Source: JANSWY01 sp965243755
GTDB lineage: Bacteria > Bacteroidota > Bacteroidia > Cytophagales > Cyclobacteriaceae
Direction: 5' to 3'
NCBI GenBank assembly: GCA_965243755.1
Contig: CBDEVW010000003.1
Span: 496,001-560,000 of the forward strand
DNA: 64,000 nucleotides
The notes under the pieces were generated by a model. The model searched no databases. It was not told the DNA's origin and worked only from the letters and a program-made list of their open reading frames with translations. Shown here piece after piece: positions 45,101 to 53,577 of this stretch (position 1 is the stretch's first letter; every line of letters starts with the position of its first letter). A program made the translations under genes and the position numbers.

Positions 45101-45574
45101 TCCGTATTTATCCGAAACAGACCATTGATACCTGAATTGAAGTTCCAGATCATAGTTAATCTCTTCAAATATGATGGTATTCCCCAGGGTACTTTTGTAA
45201 AGGTTTCTTGAGATTTTATGTATTCCTACGTAACGATCAGAGAAGGGCTCCCATATGGTGCCTGCCGTTTTGATAATGGTCTTGCTTCCCGTGACTTCAG
45301 TGTTATCAATGATCTTATCATCTGTTTCATAGGGAAGAATGGCATGATCTGCATTAACTCTACCTGCGGATACTCCTCCGTTACTTGACACAAATAACCA
45401 AAGGTCTGATGATGAAACAATACTCATAAAAAAGGGCTTCATCTCATCTACATTGTGAATCACTGAGTATTCCTGTCCATCAATCACAGTGTATTCATTG
45501 TACACTTCTTTCTCGTGAAATTTCATCTTTGAGTCAGAATTCAACTTTTTTTGTGCCATCGTTGAAGGTTTCAT
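42131..45574 (-). CDS. Cytoplasmic beta-1,3-glucan phosphorylase, GH149/GH161 type
   Basis: The protein of about 1147 residues has no signal peptide. The (alpha/alpha)6 part contains RPEWNDANNALVGYGISMVT, resembling the catalytic-Asp region of GH94-like inverting phosphorylases, and its size fits the beta-1,3-glucan phosphorylases of GH149 or GH161. Such enzymes use phosphate to release glucose 1-phosphate from laminarin oligosaccharides. Its place beside GH30 and GH16 genes in a SusCD locus supports that. The frame begins at TTG 45583, right after the GH30 stop; I prefer ATG 45574. It is the last gene of the locus. Choice between GH149 and GH161 is not certain. Confidence 0.75.
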   Translation of the reverse strand: MKPSTMAQKKLNSDSKMKFHEKEVYNEYTVIDGQEYSVIHNVDEMKPFFMSIVSSSDLWLFVSSNGGVSAGRVNADHAILPYETDDKIIDNTEVTGSKTIIKTAGTIWEPFSDRYVGIHKISRNLYKSTLGNTIIFEEINYDLELQFRYQWSVSDKYGLVKKSSVMSFKNEEIDLEILDGVQNILPPNVSKSMQLTKSNLVNAYKRNELVPGTAIGLITLSANIVDRAEPSEALLATTAWSKGLENAHTLLSSGQLSNFRKGNLIQPESDIKGERGAFFQVTSLSLKYLEEKNWHIVLDTNQDQIQVMELVEQYKEGDILSDVSNDIIYGEQQLKQIVGSSDGLQVSADKNSVVRHFANTTFNVMRGGIFVNNYQVDSSDFIQFVKDWNKAVYASNIERLEQLPAQIQYDQLKAICEASNDKDLNRICLEYMPLTFSRRHGDPSRPWNVYNIRLKNEDGSQLINYEGNWRDIFQNWETLGRSYPGFIQNMFTKFLNASTIDGYNPYRIDKKGVDWEREDPEDPWAFIGYWGDHQVIYLLKLLESFEQHFPGELAGLLNEKNYTFANVPYRIKSYNEILADPYNTIIFDNDLDRLIENRVKEMGYDGKLVIAKNGEILKVSLIEKLLVMLLTKLSNYIPDGGIWLNTQRPEWNDANNALVGYGISMVTLCYIQRFLKFFNNILGNGNAFQLSIEVSTFLEDINAAFEKYQPAVANGFDPKQRKAMVDELGIAGEKYRKSAYAGFTGQEKEVSNEGVSALIDHVELHIRQTIRHNKREDGLYHSYNLLDIGTDSIEINYLYEMLEGQVAVLSAGILDTQEAVALLDSLKSSALFREDQYSYLLYPNRELKGFLDKNIVPAQEVENNPLLQLMLSRKDHRIIGQDLKGQYHFNAQFTNVMDLKSMLQKLSSEKAYIDKLNADGGNIERLFEKTFNHKEFTGRSGTFFGYEGLGSIYWHMVSKLLLAVQENLLTAHEEKASTTDLGRLIDHYYEIRAGIGINKPASLYGAYPTDPYSHTPWHKGAQQPGMTGQVKEDILNRWGELGLVLKNGELHINPFFLSNGEYLNDATHFEYFDLSQKKRSIVADQDSLIFTYCQVPFIYAKGEAKSIKLYWDNGKTEQLSGGQIGRDITRHLFGRSGKIDRIEVTIV

Positions 45575-45583
45575 TAAGCGCAA

Positions 45584-47056
45584 TTAAAAAATTATGGTCT
45601 GTAAACTTTCGGCTGCTATTTCAACTTCTTTTGATTGATTATTGTGGTTAAGCTGAAATGCCTGAGGCGAAGAACTCATGTTCAAAACTGTGAGCACATA
45701 GGAGCCATCCGGATTCCTAAAAGCACTTACCATAAGTTCCGTCTCCTCCAATTCAAATCCTATTCTTTTCGCCCCCGGCCTGATAAACTTACTGAAGTGG
45801 GACATTACATAGTATAATGGCGTGTAATAAACTTCGTCTGTTTCAGGCTTTACTATGATGGGTGCAACACACCAGTTTTTGGCATGATTTGGTCCACCTT
45901 TCGTATCAAGTACCATGTTCCAGTCGATCCAGCCCTCTACCCAGTTGTTCATGCAGCCAATTATATCACGAGCATAGCGGTAAACTGGAACATATTTAGG
46001 GTGATCGGCTTTTTGATGATCAGGTGCCCAGTCATACCCCCAGTCAGTAGCTTCTTTCTTCCAGTACCAGGCGTCATCTTTCCAATGTGGTACTTCCGCA
46101 TCTACACAACCTTCCGTATGGATGATGTGTTTGGATGGTGCCAACTGGTGTGCTTTATTGAGTGATTCAGGGTAATACATGAATGTACTTGTGTACCAAT
46201 GCACAGCGGTCCCATATATTTTTTCCAATACTTCATTATCTGTCAACAATACATCAATCCATTCATCCATCTCCTCTCCTCTGTTTTGGTCATACACCAG
46301 AATATTCACATTCAGGCTGTCCTGTTCCAATTGTGGTGCAAGGTGATTCTTGATAAATTTTGCCATTTCAATTGGTGTGAAATGCATGCTTTCCCAGTTG
46401 GCGCCATTACCTAGAGGTTCATTTTCAACAGTTACTGCCCAGATCGGAATTCCTTGCTGGCGGTATGCATTAATGTATTTACTGAAATACCTGGCCCAAA
46501 CCGGATAATATTCCTCTTTTAGTTTCCCTCCAAACCACTCGTTGTTGTCTTTCATCCATGGAGGAGCTGTCCAGGGAGAAGCTACAATCCGGAATCCGTC
46601 TTTAGAAATTTCCTGTGCCTGTTTAATCATTGGAATGATGTCGTCCATGTCCTCCTCAATTGAAAAACTTGTCAATAAAGTATCTTGTGGAACTGGAACG
46701 TAGGAATAACTATTTAAAGAAAAGTCACAACTATTGATGTGTGTCCTTGTGAGGCTGTAGTTTGCGCCCTCCTCTCCGAAATAGGCATTAAGGATTTCAT
46801 CTCTTTTTTCTTTGCTTAACTGATTGAGCAAATAAGCTGAAGACTCGGTAAATGCCCCTCCAAACCCAGTAATCGTTTGGTATTCGAGATCTGGCCGAAT
46901 GGTTATTTGAATGGCATCACTGCTGGTTGGACCAGCAGAAATTTGTTCCATTTTCTGGCCACTGGCTGATGTCTGGTAAACATCAACCACTAGCACATTC
47001 TCCTTATTGCAACTTAAAAACAGGAAGAGCAAACAGGCTAAGCTGGTATATTTCAT
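45584..47056 (-). CDS. GH30 family beta-glucanase lipoprotein
   Basis: The 490-residue lipoprotein (lipobox C16, FLSCNKE) is a GH30 enzyme: (beta/alpha)8 barrel with the TGFGGAFTESSAYLL opening, the acid/base Glu near 212 (AVTVENEPLG), the nucleophile Glu near 316 (IIHTEGC) and a C-terminal beta domain. In laminarin loci GH30 members usually cleave beta-1,6 branches, which fits here; glucosylceramidase-like activity is the family alternative. Its stop abuts the phosphorylase frame, and the GH16 gene ends four bases upstream, so these genes are co-transcribed. Confidence 0.88.
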   Translation of the reverse strand: MKYTSLACLLFLFLSCNKENVLVVDVYQTSASGQKMEQISAGPTSSDAIQITIRPDLEYQTITGFGGAFTESSAYLLNQLSKEKRDEILNAYFGEEGANYSLTRTHINSCDFSLNSYSYVPVPQDTLLTSFSIEEDMDDIIPMIKQAQEISKDGFRIVASPWTAPPWMKDNNEWFGGKLKEEYYPVWARYFSKYINAYRQQGIPIWAVTVENEPLGNGANWESMHFTPIEMAKFIKNHLAPQLEQDSLNVNILVYDQNRGEEMDEWIDVLLTDNEVLEKIYGTAVHWYTSTFMYYPESLNKAHQLAPSKHIIHTEGCVDAEVPHWKDDAWYWKKEATDWGYDWAPDHQKADHPKYVPVYRYARDIIGCMNNWVEGWIDWNMVLDTKGGPNHAKNWCVAPIIVKPETDEVYYTPLYYVMSHFSKFIRPGAKRIGFELEETELMVSAFRNPDGSYVLTVLNMSSSPQAFQLNHNNQSKEVEIAAESLQTIIF

Positions 47057-47060
47057 CGCA

Positions 47061-48317
47061 TCACTTTAGTTGATAAACCCTTACATAATCCAGTATGAAT
47101 TTTTGAGAAGACATTGATTCATCTACTCCCCGGGCACCACCCCAGCCTCCACCAATGGCCAGGTTTAGAATGATATTTTGAGGTTTGTCAAACGGCCATT
47201 CCAGCTCGTTGGCATTTTTATCATAGGTATAATAATGTCTGCCATCTACATAACCTCTGATTTCCTCAGGAGTCCATTCTACCGCATAAGTGTGGAATTC
47301 GGTGGTAACATTTGGAACATCAGTTACGCTACTGATCTGGTTGTTGATCTTAAAATAGTAAGCCGGCGTATGAACAGTAGAGTGGGCGATACCGTTACCA
47401 TTATTCATTTCATACCCCACCGTTTCCAGGATATCTATTTCTCCACAATATGGCCATGAAAGTTCATCTACATAATCATCTCCAAGGGTCCATCCGGCAG
47501 CCCAGGTACCTCTTCCTTCCGGAACCATTGCGCTAAATTCTATTTTGCCGTATTTGAAACTAGTCTTTCCTCTGGTGGTAAGACGGGCAGAGTTCCAGGA
47601 AACACCATCAGCATTTTTAGTTGCTTCAATGATTAGTTTGCCATTTTCAACCCGTGCATTTTTTGGATCATTATCGGTATAGTACTGTAATTCATTGTTA
47701 CCCCAGCCCCAGTCACCGACATCAAACAGCCATTTGCTGGTATCCACACTGCTTCCCTCAAACTCATCTGACCATACCACTTCCCATTCATCTCCTTGCA
47801 TTGATTGCATTAGAGCAACGGGAGTTGTCTGATGTTTTTTCATCAATTTGAAATTAACCTCATTTAACGCGAGACTTCCTTCATAATGCAATTTAATCCT
47901 GTGCACACCCTGGTTAAGTGGTGAACCATATTTTGAGGTGACTGTTGGTGCTGCAGATGTGTTTAATTTGTACTTTCCGGTAATATCATAAGTTCTACCA
48001 TCCTTGTTGTCAATATAATCTTCAATCCATAATTTGGTACCATCGGCGGATGCTTGACCCGTTATATCAACCTGGTACCTTCCGGCTGTTGGCACCTTAA
48101 TTTCATAGGAGAGCCAACCTTTTCCGTTAACCTTTACTGATCCATCAGTCGTAGTTACAGAATCGCTGGTTTCCAGAAAGTCACCTGCTTTGATCGTAAA
48201 TTGATCCACCGCTGGTGGTGGTGTATTTTGGCTTTCATCGGTATTGTTATTGGCCTCACAAGCCAGTATAGAAAGGCCAAGTATGATAAATGCTACCCGA
48301 GAGAAATAATTATTCAT
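47061..48317 (-). CDS. GH16 laminarinase lipoprotein with N-terminal carbohydrate-binding domain
   Basis: The 418-residue lipoprotein (lipobox ILACEAN, Cys near 20) has a CBM6-like beta domain (about 40-155; GWLSYEIKVPTAGRYQVDI) and a C-terminal GH16 domain (about 175-418). The active-site motif is GEIDILETVG near 290-296, with the two catalytic Glu intact, and WSDEFEGSSVD opens the domain. GH16 subfamily 3 enzymes are endo-beta-1,3(4)-glucanases. It is one of three GH16 genes in the locus and the only one with this binding domain. Confidence 0.9.
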   Translation of the reverse strand: MNNYFSRVAFIILGLSILACEANNNTDESQNTPPPAVDQFTIKAGDFLETSDSVTTTDGSVKVNGKGWLSYEIKVPTAGRYQVDITGQASADGTKLWIEDYIDNKDGRTYDITGKYKLNTSAAPTVTSKYGSPLNQGVHRIKLHYEGSLALNEVNFKLMKKHQTTPVALMQSMQGDEWEVVWSDEFEGSSVDTSKWLFDVGDWGWGNNELQYYTDNDPKNARVENGKLIIEATKNADGVSWNSARLTTRGKTSFKYGKIEFSAMVPEGRGTWAAGWTLGDDYVDELSWPYCGEIDILETVGYEMNNGNGIAHSTVHTPAYYFKINNQISSVTDVPNVTTEFHTYAVEWTPEEIRGYVDGRHYYTYDKNANELEWPFDKPQNIILNLAIGGGWGGARGVDESMSSQKFILDYVRVYQLK

Positions 48318-48324
48318 TTTGCGT

Positions 48325-49890
48325 TTAATTGTGTTTAACTAATATTTTTTCTAGTTCTTCCAGTGATTTTCCTTTTGTTTCAGGAATTACCCAAATCACA
48401 AAGAAGAAGCCGGCTGCTGCAAACAGGCCGTAAATTAGGAATGTGGTACTGCTTCCAAGGACCGATAGTTCCCATGGAAAAATGAGTTGGACAATGAAAC
48501 TTACGCCGGAATTGACAAAGCCCGCCAACGATATTGCAAGACCTTTGACCCGCATTGGAAACAACTCAGAAAAAAGCACCCACATGATTGGTCCTATCGA
48601 AAAAGCAAATGATGCTACAAAGCCAAGAATACCTATTAAGATAAGTGTTGGATTCATAGTAATTGATGCCGTGATTAATTCGGACTCATACTTCTTTCCT
48701 TCCGCTTCACCCAGGGCATCATATATGGCCTGTTTAAATTTAACGTCGCTTTCATAAACATTTCCAACCACCATAGTGAGTTTAGATTTATCCAATGTCT
48801 CCGGCAGGTCTCCTAATGATTGATCGGACAAAGAGTAAGTTGCAGTTCCAAAACCGTAGGCAAGTAAAAACATGGTCACGGCAATACCTCCAACTCCAAA
48901 ACTTAATAGTGGTTTTCTTCCAAGTCTGTCAATAAAAAGAATCGCAACTACTGTAAATATAAGGTTTGTAAGTCCAACCAGTATTGCCTGAACAAATGAA
49001 GCATCAGTACCAATACCAGACTGTTCGAAAATCATTGGTGCATAAAAGAAAACAGAGTTTATCCCAGTAATCTGCTGAAGCATCGCCACAACTACACCGA
49101 TAATAAGCACCAGTTTCATTGCTGGTTTAAATAGTTCTTTAAAAGGTACTTTTTCCTGTTGGCTATCCTGTTCGATATTGGCTTTAACATCCTCAATTTG
49201 TTTCTCAACCTGCCCGTTTGGCAATACCTTATTCATCACTTCCCGAGCCTCTTCATACCTGCCTTTGAGAATTAACCAACGAGGACTTCTAGGCACAATA
49301 AACAACCCAACATAATACATAATAGCGGGTAATGTTTCAAGCCCAAGCATCCATCGCCAATTATATTTCCCAATGCCCAGCGTTTCTACCCAACCAGCAT
49401 CTGATTGTCCCCACTTTAAAATAAGATAGTTAGTAAAGAATGCAGCAGAAATACCTATTACAATATTCAATTGATTTAGTGACACCAGCTTTCCTCTTTC
49501 TTTTGGTGGTGCAATTTCAGCGATATACATTGGTGCCAGTATCAGCGATGCTCCAACACCCAATCCACCAATCATTCTGGCGATGACAAGAAAAATGAAG
49601 TTTGGAGCGAAAGCAGAAGCTATTGCAGAAACGGCATAAAGAATGGCTGCATATTTTAATACTTTCTTCCGGCCGATCATGTCACTGAGGGGACCAGCCG
49701 TTAACATGGCTAATGTTGCTGTTAGGGTCAGTGAACTTACAGACCAGCCAAGCTCCAGCTTTGTAAGGTCAAATTCTATCTCAATAAACTTCACTACTCC
49801 AGAGATCACTGAAGCGTCAAAGCCCATTAGGAATCCTCCAAGAGCCACTATTAGTGCAATTCGAAATATATAGGATTGGGTTCCTGTCAT
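48325..49890 (-). CDS. MFS sugar porter (SP family)
   Basis: The 521-residue inner-membrane protein has 12 predicted helices and the SP-family signatures: GFDASVISGVVK in helix 1, PLSDMIGRKKVL between helices 2 and 3, PMYIAEIAPPKERGKLVS after helix 4, RSPRWLILKGR at the central loop and PETKGKSLEEL at the end. The loop between helices 9 and 10 (about 355-405) is longer than usual. It probably carries glucose or short beta-glucan oligosaccharides into the cytoplasm, feeding the phosphorylase. Its place inside the glycoside-hydrolase operon supports a role in this locus. Confidence 0.88.
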   Translation of the reverse strand: MTGTQSYIFRIALIVALGGFLMGFDASVISGVVKFIEIEFDLTKLELGWSVSSLTLTATLAMLTAGPLSDMIGRKKVLKYAAILYAVSAIASAFAPNFIFLVIARMIGGLGVGASLILAPMYIAEIAPPKERGKLVSLNQLNIVIGISAAFFTNYLILKWGQSDAGWVETLGIGKYNWRWMLGLETLPAIMYYVGLFIVPRSPRWLILKGRYEEAREVMNKVLPNGQVEKQIEDVKANIEQDSQQEKVPFKELFKPAMKLVLIIGVVVAMLQQITGINSVFFYAPMIFEQSGIGTDASFVQAILVGLTNLIFTVVAILFIDRLGRKPLLSFGVGGIAVTMFLLAYGFGTATYSLSDQSLGDLPETLDKSKLTMVVGNVYESDVKFKQAIYDALGEAEGKKYESELITASITMNPTLILIGILGFVASFAFSIGPIMWVLFSELFPMRVKGLAISLAGFVNSGVSFIVQLIFPWELSVLGSSTTFLIYGLFAAAGFFFVIWVIPETKGKSLEELEKILVKHN

Positions 49891-49919
49891 ACCTATTATC
49901 GTTAAATAAATTTAAGTTT

Positions 49920-50711
49920 TTATTGATACACCCTCACATAATCCACAATAAGTTGTTGTGGCCAAATGGAATCATCTATTCCCATTTTTCCTCCCCAATT
50001 GCCTCCTACTGCAAGATTTAATATCAGGTGAAATTCTTTATCGAAGGGCCATCCATTTTCGCCCTCATTCCCCTTTTTCAGGGTCAAATATTCTTCATCA
50101 TCAACTGACCAGGTGATTTGATCCTTATCCCAGGTAATGGCATAAACATGAAACGCTGTGTGGGCATCATTTACCAATATACTGTCAGACTTTTGGGTGC
50201 CGATCATGTGATTGTATTTTTTTGTATGGATCGTTCCATAGATCATGCCCTGGTTGTATCCCACATGTTCCATAATATCGATTTCTCCATCTTTTGGCCA
50301 GTCCAGCCGCCTGTCCAATGTGGGCAGCATCCATATTGCTGGCCAGGTTCCCAATCCTTCCGGCAACTTTGCTCTTACGGCAATTTTGCCATACTTCCAG
50401 TCTCCTTTATTTTTGGTTACCAGTCTTGCACTGGTATAATGATTTGTATGGAAGGGTTCCTTATGAGCAGTGATCACAAGATTTCCATCTGCCACATAGG
50501 CGTTTTCTTTACGGTTCTTTGTGTAGTACTGAAGCTCATTGTTGCCCCATCCGTTTCCTCCTTCTTTATAGCTCCATTTTTCTGAATCCGGTAACCCTTC
50601 GTAATCAAATTCATCACTCCAGACCAACTCCAGGTGATTTGGATCCTTATCAATGGAAGCCCCGAACCACAGGGCTCCCAATAACAAAACTGTGTAACTT
50701 GTAACTTTCAT
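49920..50711 (-). CDS. GH16 family beta-glucanase, single domain
   Basis: The 263-residue enzyme has a signal-like start (MKVTSYTVLLLGALWFGASI) without a lipobox, then one GH16 domain. LVWSDEFDYEG opens it, and GEIDIMEHVGYNQG holds the catalytic Glu pair near 142-147. It is likely periplasmic or secreted and acts on beta-1,3-glucan or oligosaccharides. It differs from the two flanking GH16 proteins in lacking any accessory domain or lipid anchor. Confidence 0.88.
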   Translation of the reverse strand: MKVTSYTVLLLGALWFGASIDKDPNHLELVWSDEFDYEGLPDSEKWSYKEGGNGWGNNELQYYTKNRKENAYVADGNLVITAHKEPFHTNHYTSARLVTKNKGDWKYGKIAVRAKLPEGLGTWPAIWMLPTLDRRLDWPKDGEIDIMEHVGYNQGMIYGTIHTKKYNHMIGTQKSDSILVNDAHTAFHVYAITWDKDQITWSVDDEEYLTLKKGNEGENGWPFDKEFHLILNLAVGGNWGGKMGIDDSIWPQQLIVDYVRVYQ

Positions 50712-50745
50712 TAATTTACCCCTAAATTGTTGAAGTCCCTCTCCA

Positions 50746-51927
50746 CTAGTTATCTTGAAACACCCTTACGTAATCCACATACATTCTTTGTGGAAAAGCA
50801 GTGGTGCTATTTGGACTTCCCGGCCAGTTGCCTCCAACAGCCACATTAAATATAAAAAAGAAGTCCTGTCTAAATTCATCTAAAGCTGTGGGCGTTATAT
50901 CAATGACGTGATATTGCACATCATCTACCAGCCACCTGATCTCTGAAGCATTCCATATAATGGAGAAAACATGAAATTCTTCATGAAAATTTAATCCCGA
51001 TATTGAATAATCCCCTCCATAGGAAGCATATGATCCATTGTTGTCCCAGTGGACCGTTCCATGCACCGTATTTTCTCTGCCATTTCCACCAATCATCTCC
51101 ATGATGTCTATTTCACCGCAATCTGGCCATCCGACTGACGGGAAGTTGGCGCCAAGCATCCACAGTGCAGGCCAAATACCCTGGCCTTCAGGAAGTGCGG
51201 CTCTTATGTCTATTCTGCCGTACTGAAATGTCTGTTTATTTTGAGTGATCATTCTGGAGGAAGTATAGCTCCTTCCACCAAATGATTCTTTTCTAGCCTC
51301 TATGACCAAATGTCCTTCAAAAATTGATGCATTTTCCTCACGATAATATTGCAATTCGTTGTTTCCCCATCCATTGTTTCCAGTTCCAATTTCGAAGGTC
51401 CAGTCGTCAGTAATTTCGTCAAATTCATCCCTCCATACCAGTGTCATTCCATTGTAGGTTTCAGGAGAGACATAACCAGTTTCAGGCATGGTTTGGTTTG
51501 ATGGGTCCCCTTCATCGCGATTTACGATGGTAATAACCCCAATATTATCAGCGATAATTACGTTAACCGGGGTTGATAGCTGAATTTCGAATGTCTCATC
51601 CAACTCAGCTTCTTCATCATCAATGATGACAATTTCAATGTTTTTACTGGTTTCTCCAGGCTCAAAAACGACAAAGGAAGATTGTATTGCTTCATAATCA
51701 TCTGGTGCAATGGCAGTCCCATCCACAGTCTTATAGGCTACACTTACTTGTTCTCCAAATTCATTTGAAAGTCTTAGGCTGACTGTTGCGATTCCTGTTT
51801 CTTCAATGACAGATGCATCCAAAACAGATATTTGGGGAAGCTCCCCGGTAGGTTCATCATCATTACAAGCGAGTAGGCCCGCAATGATCAGAGTGAATAA
51901 TATGTATGTTTTTGTTCTCAAATTCAT
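50746..51927 (-). CDS. GH16 laminarinase lipoprotein with Calx-beta domain
   Basis: The 393-residue lipoprotein (lipobox LLACNDDE, Cys near 21) has a Calx-beta domain (about 33-140; TVDGTAIAPDDYEA and DDEEAELDETFEIQLS are typical) and a GH16 domain (about 160-393) with GEIDIMEMIGGNG near 271. The acidic Calx-beta module may bind calcium and act as a spacer from the membrane. It follows the PKD lipoprotein gene after 58 bases. Confidence 0.9.
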   Translation of the reverse strand: MNLRTKTYILFTLIIAGLLACNDDEPTGELPQISVLDASVIEETGIATVSLRLSNEFGEQVSVAYKTVDGTAIAPDDYEAIQSSFVVFEPGETSKNIEIVIIDDEEAELDETFEIQLSTPVNVIIADNIGVITIVNRDEGDPSNQTMPETGYVSPETYNGMTLVWRDEFDEITDDWTFEIGTGNNGWGNNELQYYREENASIFEGHLVIEARKESFGGRSYTSSRMITQNKQTFQYGRIDIRAALPEGQGIWPALWMLGANFPSVGWPDCGEIDIMEMIGGNGRENTVHGTVHWDNNGSYASYGGDYSISGLNFHEEFHVFSIIWNASEIRWLVDDVQYHVIDITPTALDEFRQDFFFIFNVAVGGNWPGSPNSTTAFPQRMYVDYVRVFQDN

Positions 51928-51985
51928 ATTTATAGCTTGAAATTATGGGCCAGTCAAAGTAACCGGCCCATAGTGCTATTGCAAT

Positions 51986-53518
51986 TTATTGAATAGAAAA
52001 GTTTCTAATATAAAACTCGCCACCTACGGTATGACCACCACCACCAATTGCGATGTAGATCATGTCCATATCATTTCTTTCGAATACGGTAGCACCATTG
52101 CCAGTATTAGCAACATAAGCCGGAGCATCGAGATTGAAAGTAATAGTAACCCACTGATCTTTTGCAACTTCCATTTGCTGATACTCATGCTGATCTTCCC
52201 ACCAGTTTGGAGGACAGGTAGTAGCTCCAAATCCTACGAATACATTGTCAGTTAATGATCCTGAGTAGTCATTTGAAGAAGGCATGTAAACATCTAAAGA
52301 GATGGTTTGCATGTTCTCAAAGTTAATGGCATTTGCAGGTTCTAGTTTGAACTGAAGCTCCTGATACTCTACTCCTTCTACTCTTGTATATTGCCCAACT
52401 TTAGTTGCACTGGCATCAGTAGGATCGTCAACACCCAAAGTAAGTACTGAACCAGAAGTAGCAGGTTGTAACAATACCCATTCCGCGGCATCATCAGAAG
52501 CAAAAGTGTGTGAAATTTCAGTTGGCGAAACAGCTGCCAATGGCTCACATGCAGGTGGGTTATATTCTTCTACCAATGCAGGTTCCAATGAAGGGTCATC
52601 ATAAGACACATAAGTAATAGGCCAGTAAGTTCCTCCATAGGTAAAGCTTGCATATAGTGTGTCAACACCTGATTCACCGCCATCTACAAGAACCGCATCA
52701 AATGTAACCGCACTTTGAGGTGTGGTGTAGTTATCCGCATCAGTTCCCAATTTAGGAATACCAATCCAGGCACCATTTCCGCTTAATGTGATCTCACCAG
52801 TACTTGCGTCATAAGTGTAAGTATGTGTACCAGACAACCATGCACTAATGTCATCTCCACAAGCATTTACCATATTTTCAGCTGTTGCGTCAATACAAGA
52901 CTCATTGGTGATGTTAGTATCACAACCTTCAACATTATTGAACACACCGTACTCAGCCCAAAATGTTCCGCCATCATTAAAGGTGTAGGATCCATCTCTA
53001 CCGAAGATGAATTCATCATCATACATACATGGTCTTTGTCCGTTATTGGATGTTCCTTCCCAATAAACGTCTCCTCCGGGAGCAGACATCAACAACAAGG
53101 CAGTACCTTCTCTCAACAACTTCCAGGTTTTTGAAGTAGTACCTGATAATAGTGTCAGGGCTTCATCAGGATCTGTGATTGTTATGGTCTGTGTTTGAGC
53201 TGCTTCTACACCAGCATCATTTGATGCAGTAAGTGTCACATCATAACTACCAGACGCAGCATAAGTATGAACTGGCGCTTCGTCAGTAGAAGTATTACCA
53301 TCGCCAAAATCCCATGAATAAGACGTAGCATGTTGGCTGAAATTAGAGAATGTTACCTGTAGAAAATTTGTCTCATCCACAGCAAATTGAAAACTTGCAA
53401 CAGGCTCGTCCGTTTCGGTTCCTGGCTCATCATCGCCGCAGGACCAAAGAAAAACCAGGGATAAGCTCGCTAGTGCGGCCATTGATACCCTTAGTTTAGA
53501 TAATGATTGCTTAAACAT
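51986..53518 (-). CDS. PKD-domain surface lipoprotein, likely glycan-binding (SGBP)
   Basis: The 510-residue lipoprotein (lipobox LWSCGDDE) has one PKD domain (about 40-125; SYSWDFGDGNTSTDEAP), a middle domain with the pattern SGTTSKTWKLLREGT (about 135-320) and a C-terminal beta-sandwich (about 335-510) resembling a carbohydrate-binding module. No catalytic motif seen. The third place after SusC and SusD is where surface glycan-binding proteins are normally encoded. The inferred role is to hold beta-glucan at the cell surface. Confidence 0.8.
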   Translation of the reverse strand: MFKQSLSKLRVSMAALASLSLVFLWSCGDDEPGTETDEPVASFQFAVDETNFLQVTFSNFSQHATSYSWDFGDGNTSTDEAPVHTYAASGSYDVTLTASNDAGVEAAQTQTITITDPDEALTLLSGTTSKTWKLLREGTALLLMSAPGGDVYWEGTSNNGQRPCMYDDEFIFGRDGSYTFNDGGTFWAEYGVFNNVEGCDTNITNESCIDATAENMVNACGDDISAWLSGTHTYTYDASTGEITLSGNGAWIGIPKLGTDADNYTTPQSAVTFDAVLVDGGESGVDTLYASFTYGGTYWPITYVSYDDPSLEPALVEEYNPPACEPLAAVSPTEISHTFASDDAAEWVLLQPATSGSVLTLGVDDPTDASATKVGQYTRVEGVEYQELQFKLEPANAINFENMQTISLDVYMPSSNDYSGSLTDNVFVGFGATTCPPNWWEDQHEYQQMEVAKDQWVTITFNLDAPAYVANTGNGATVFERNDMDMIYIAIGGGGHTVGGEFYIRNFSIQ

Positions 53519-53577
53519 ATTTAATAAAATTATTGGTTATACAATTTGATTTAAATCTTGAATTGACGGCTCCTTGC

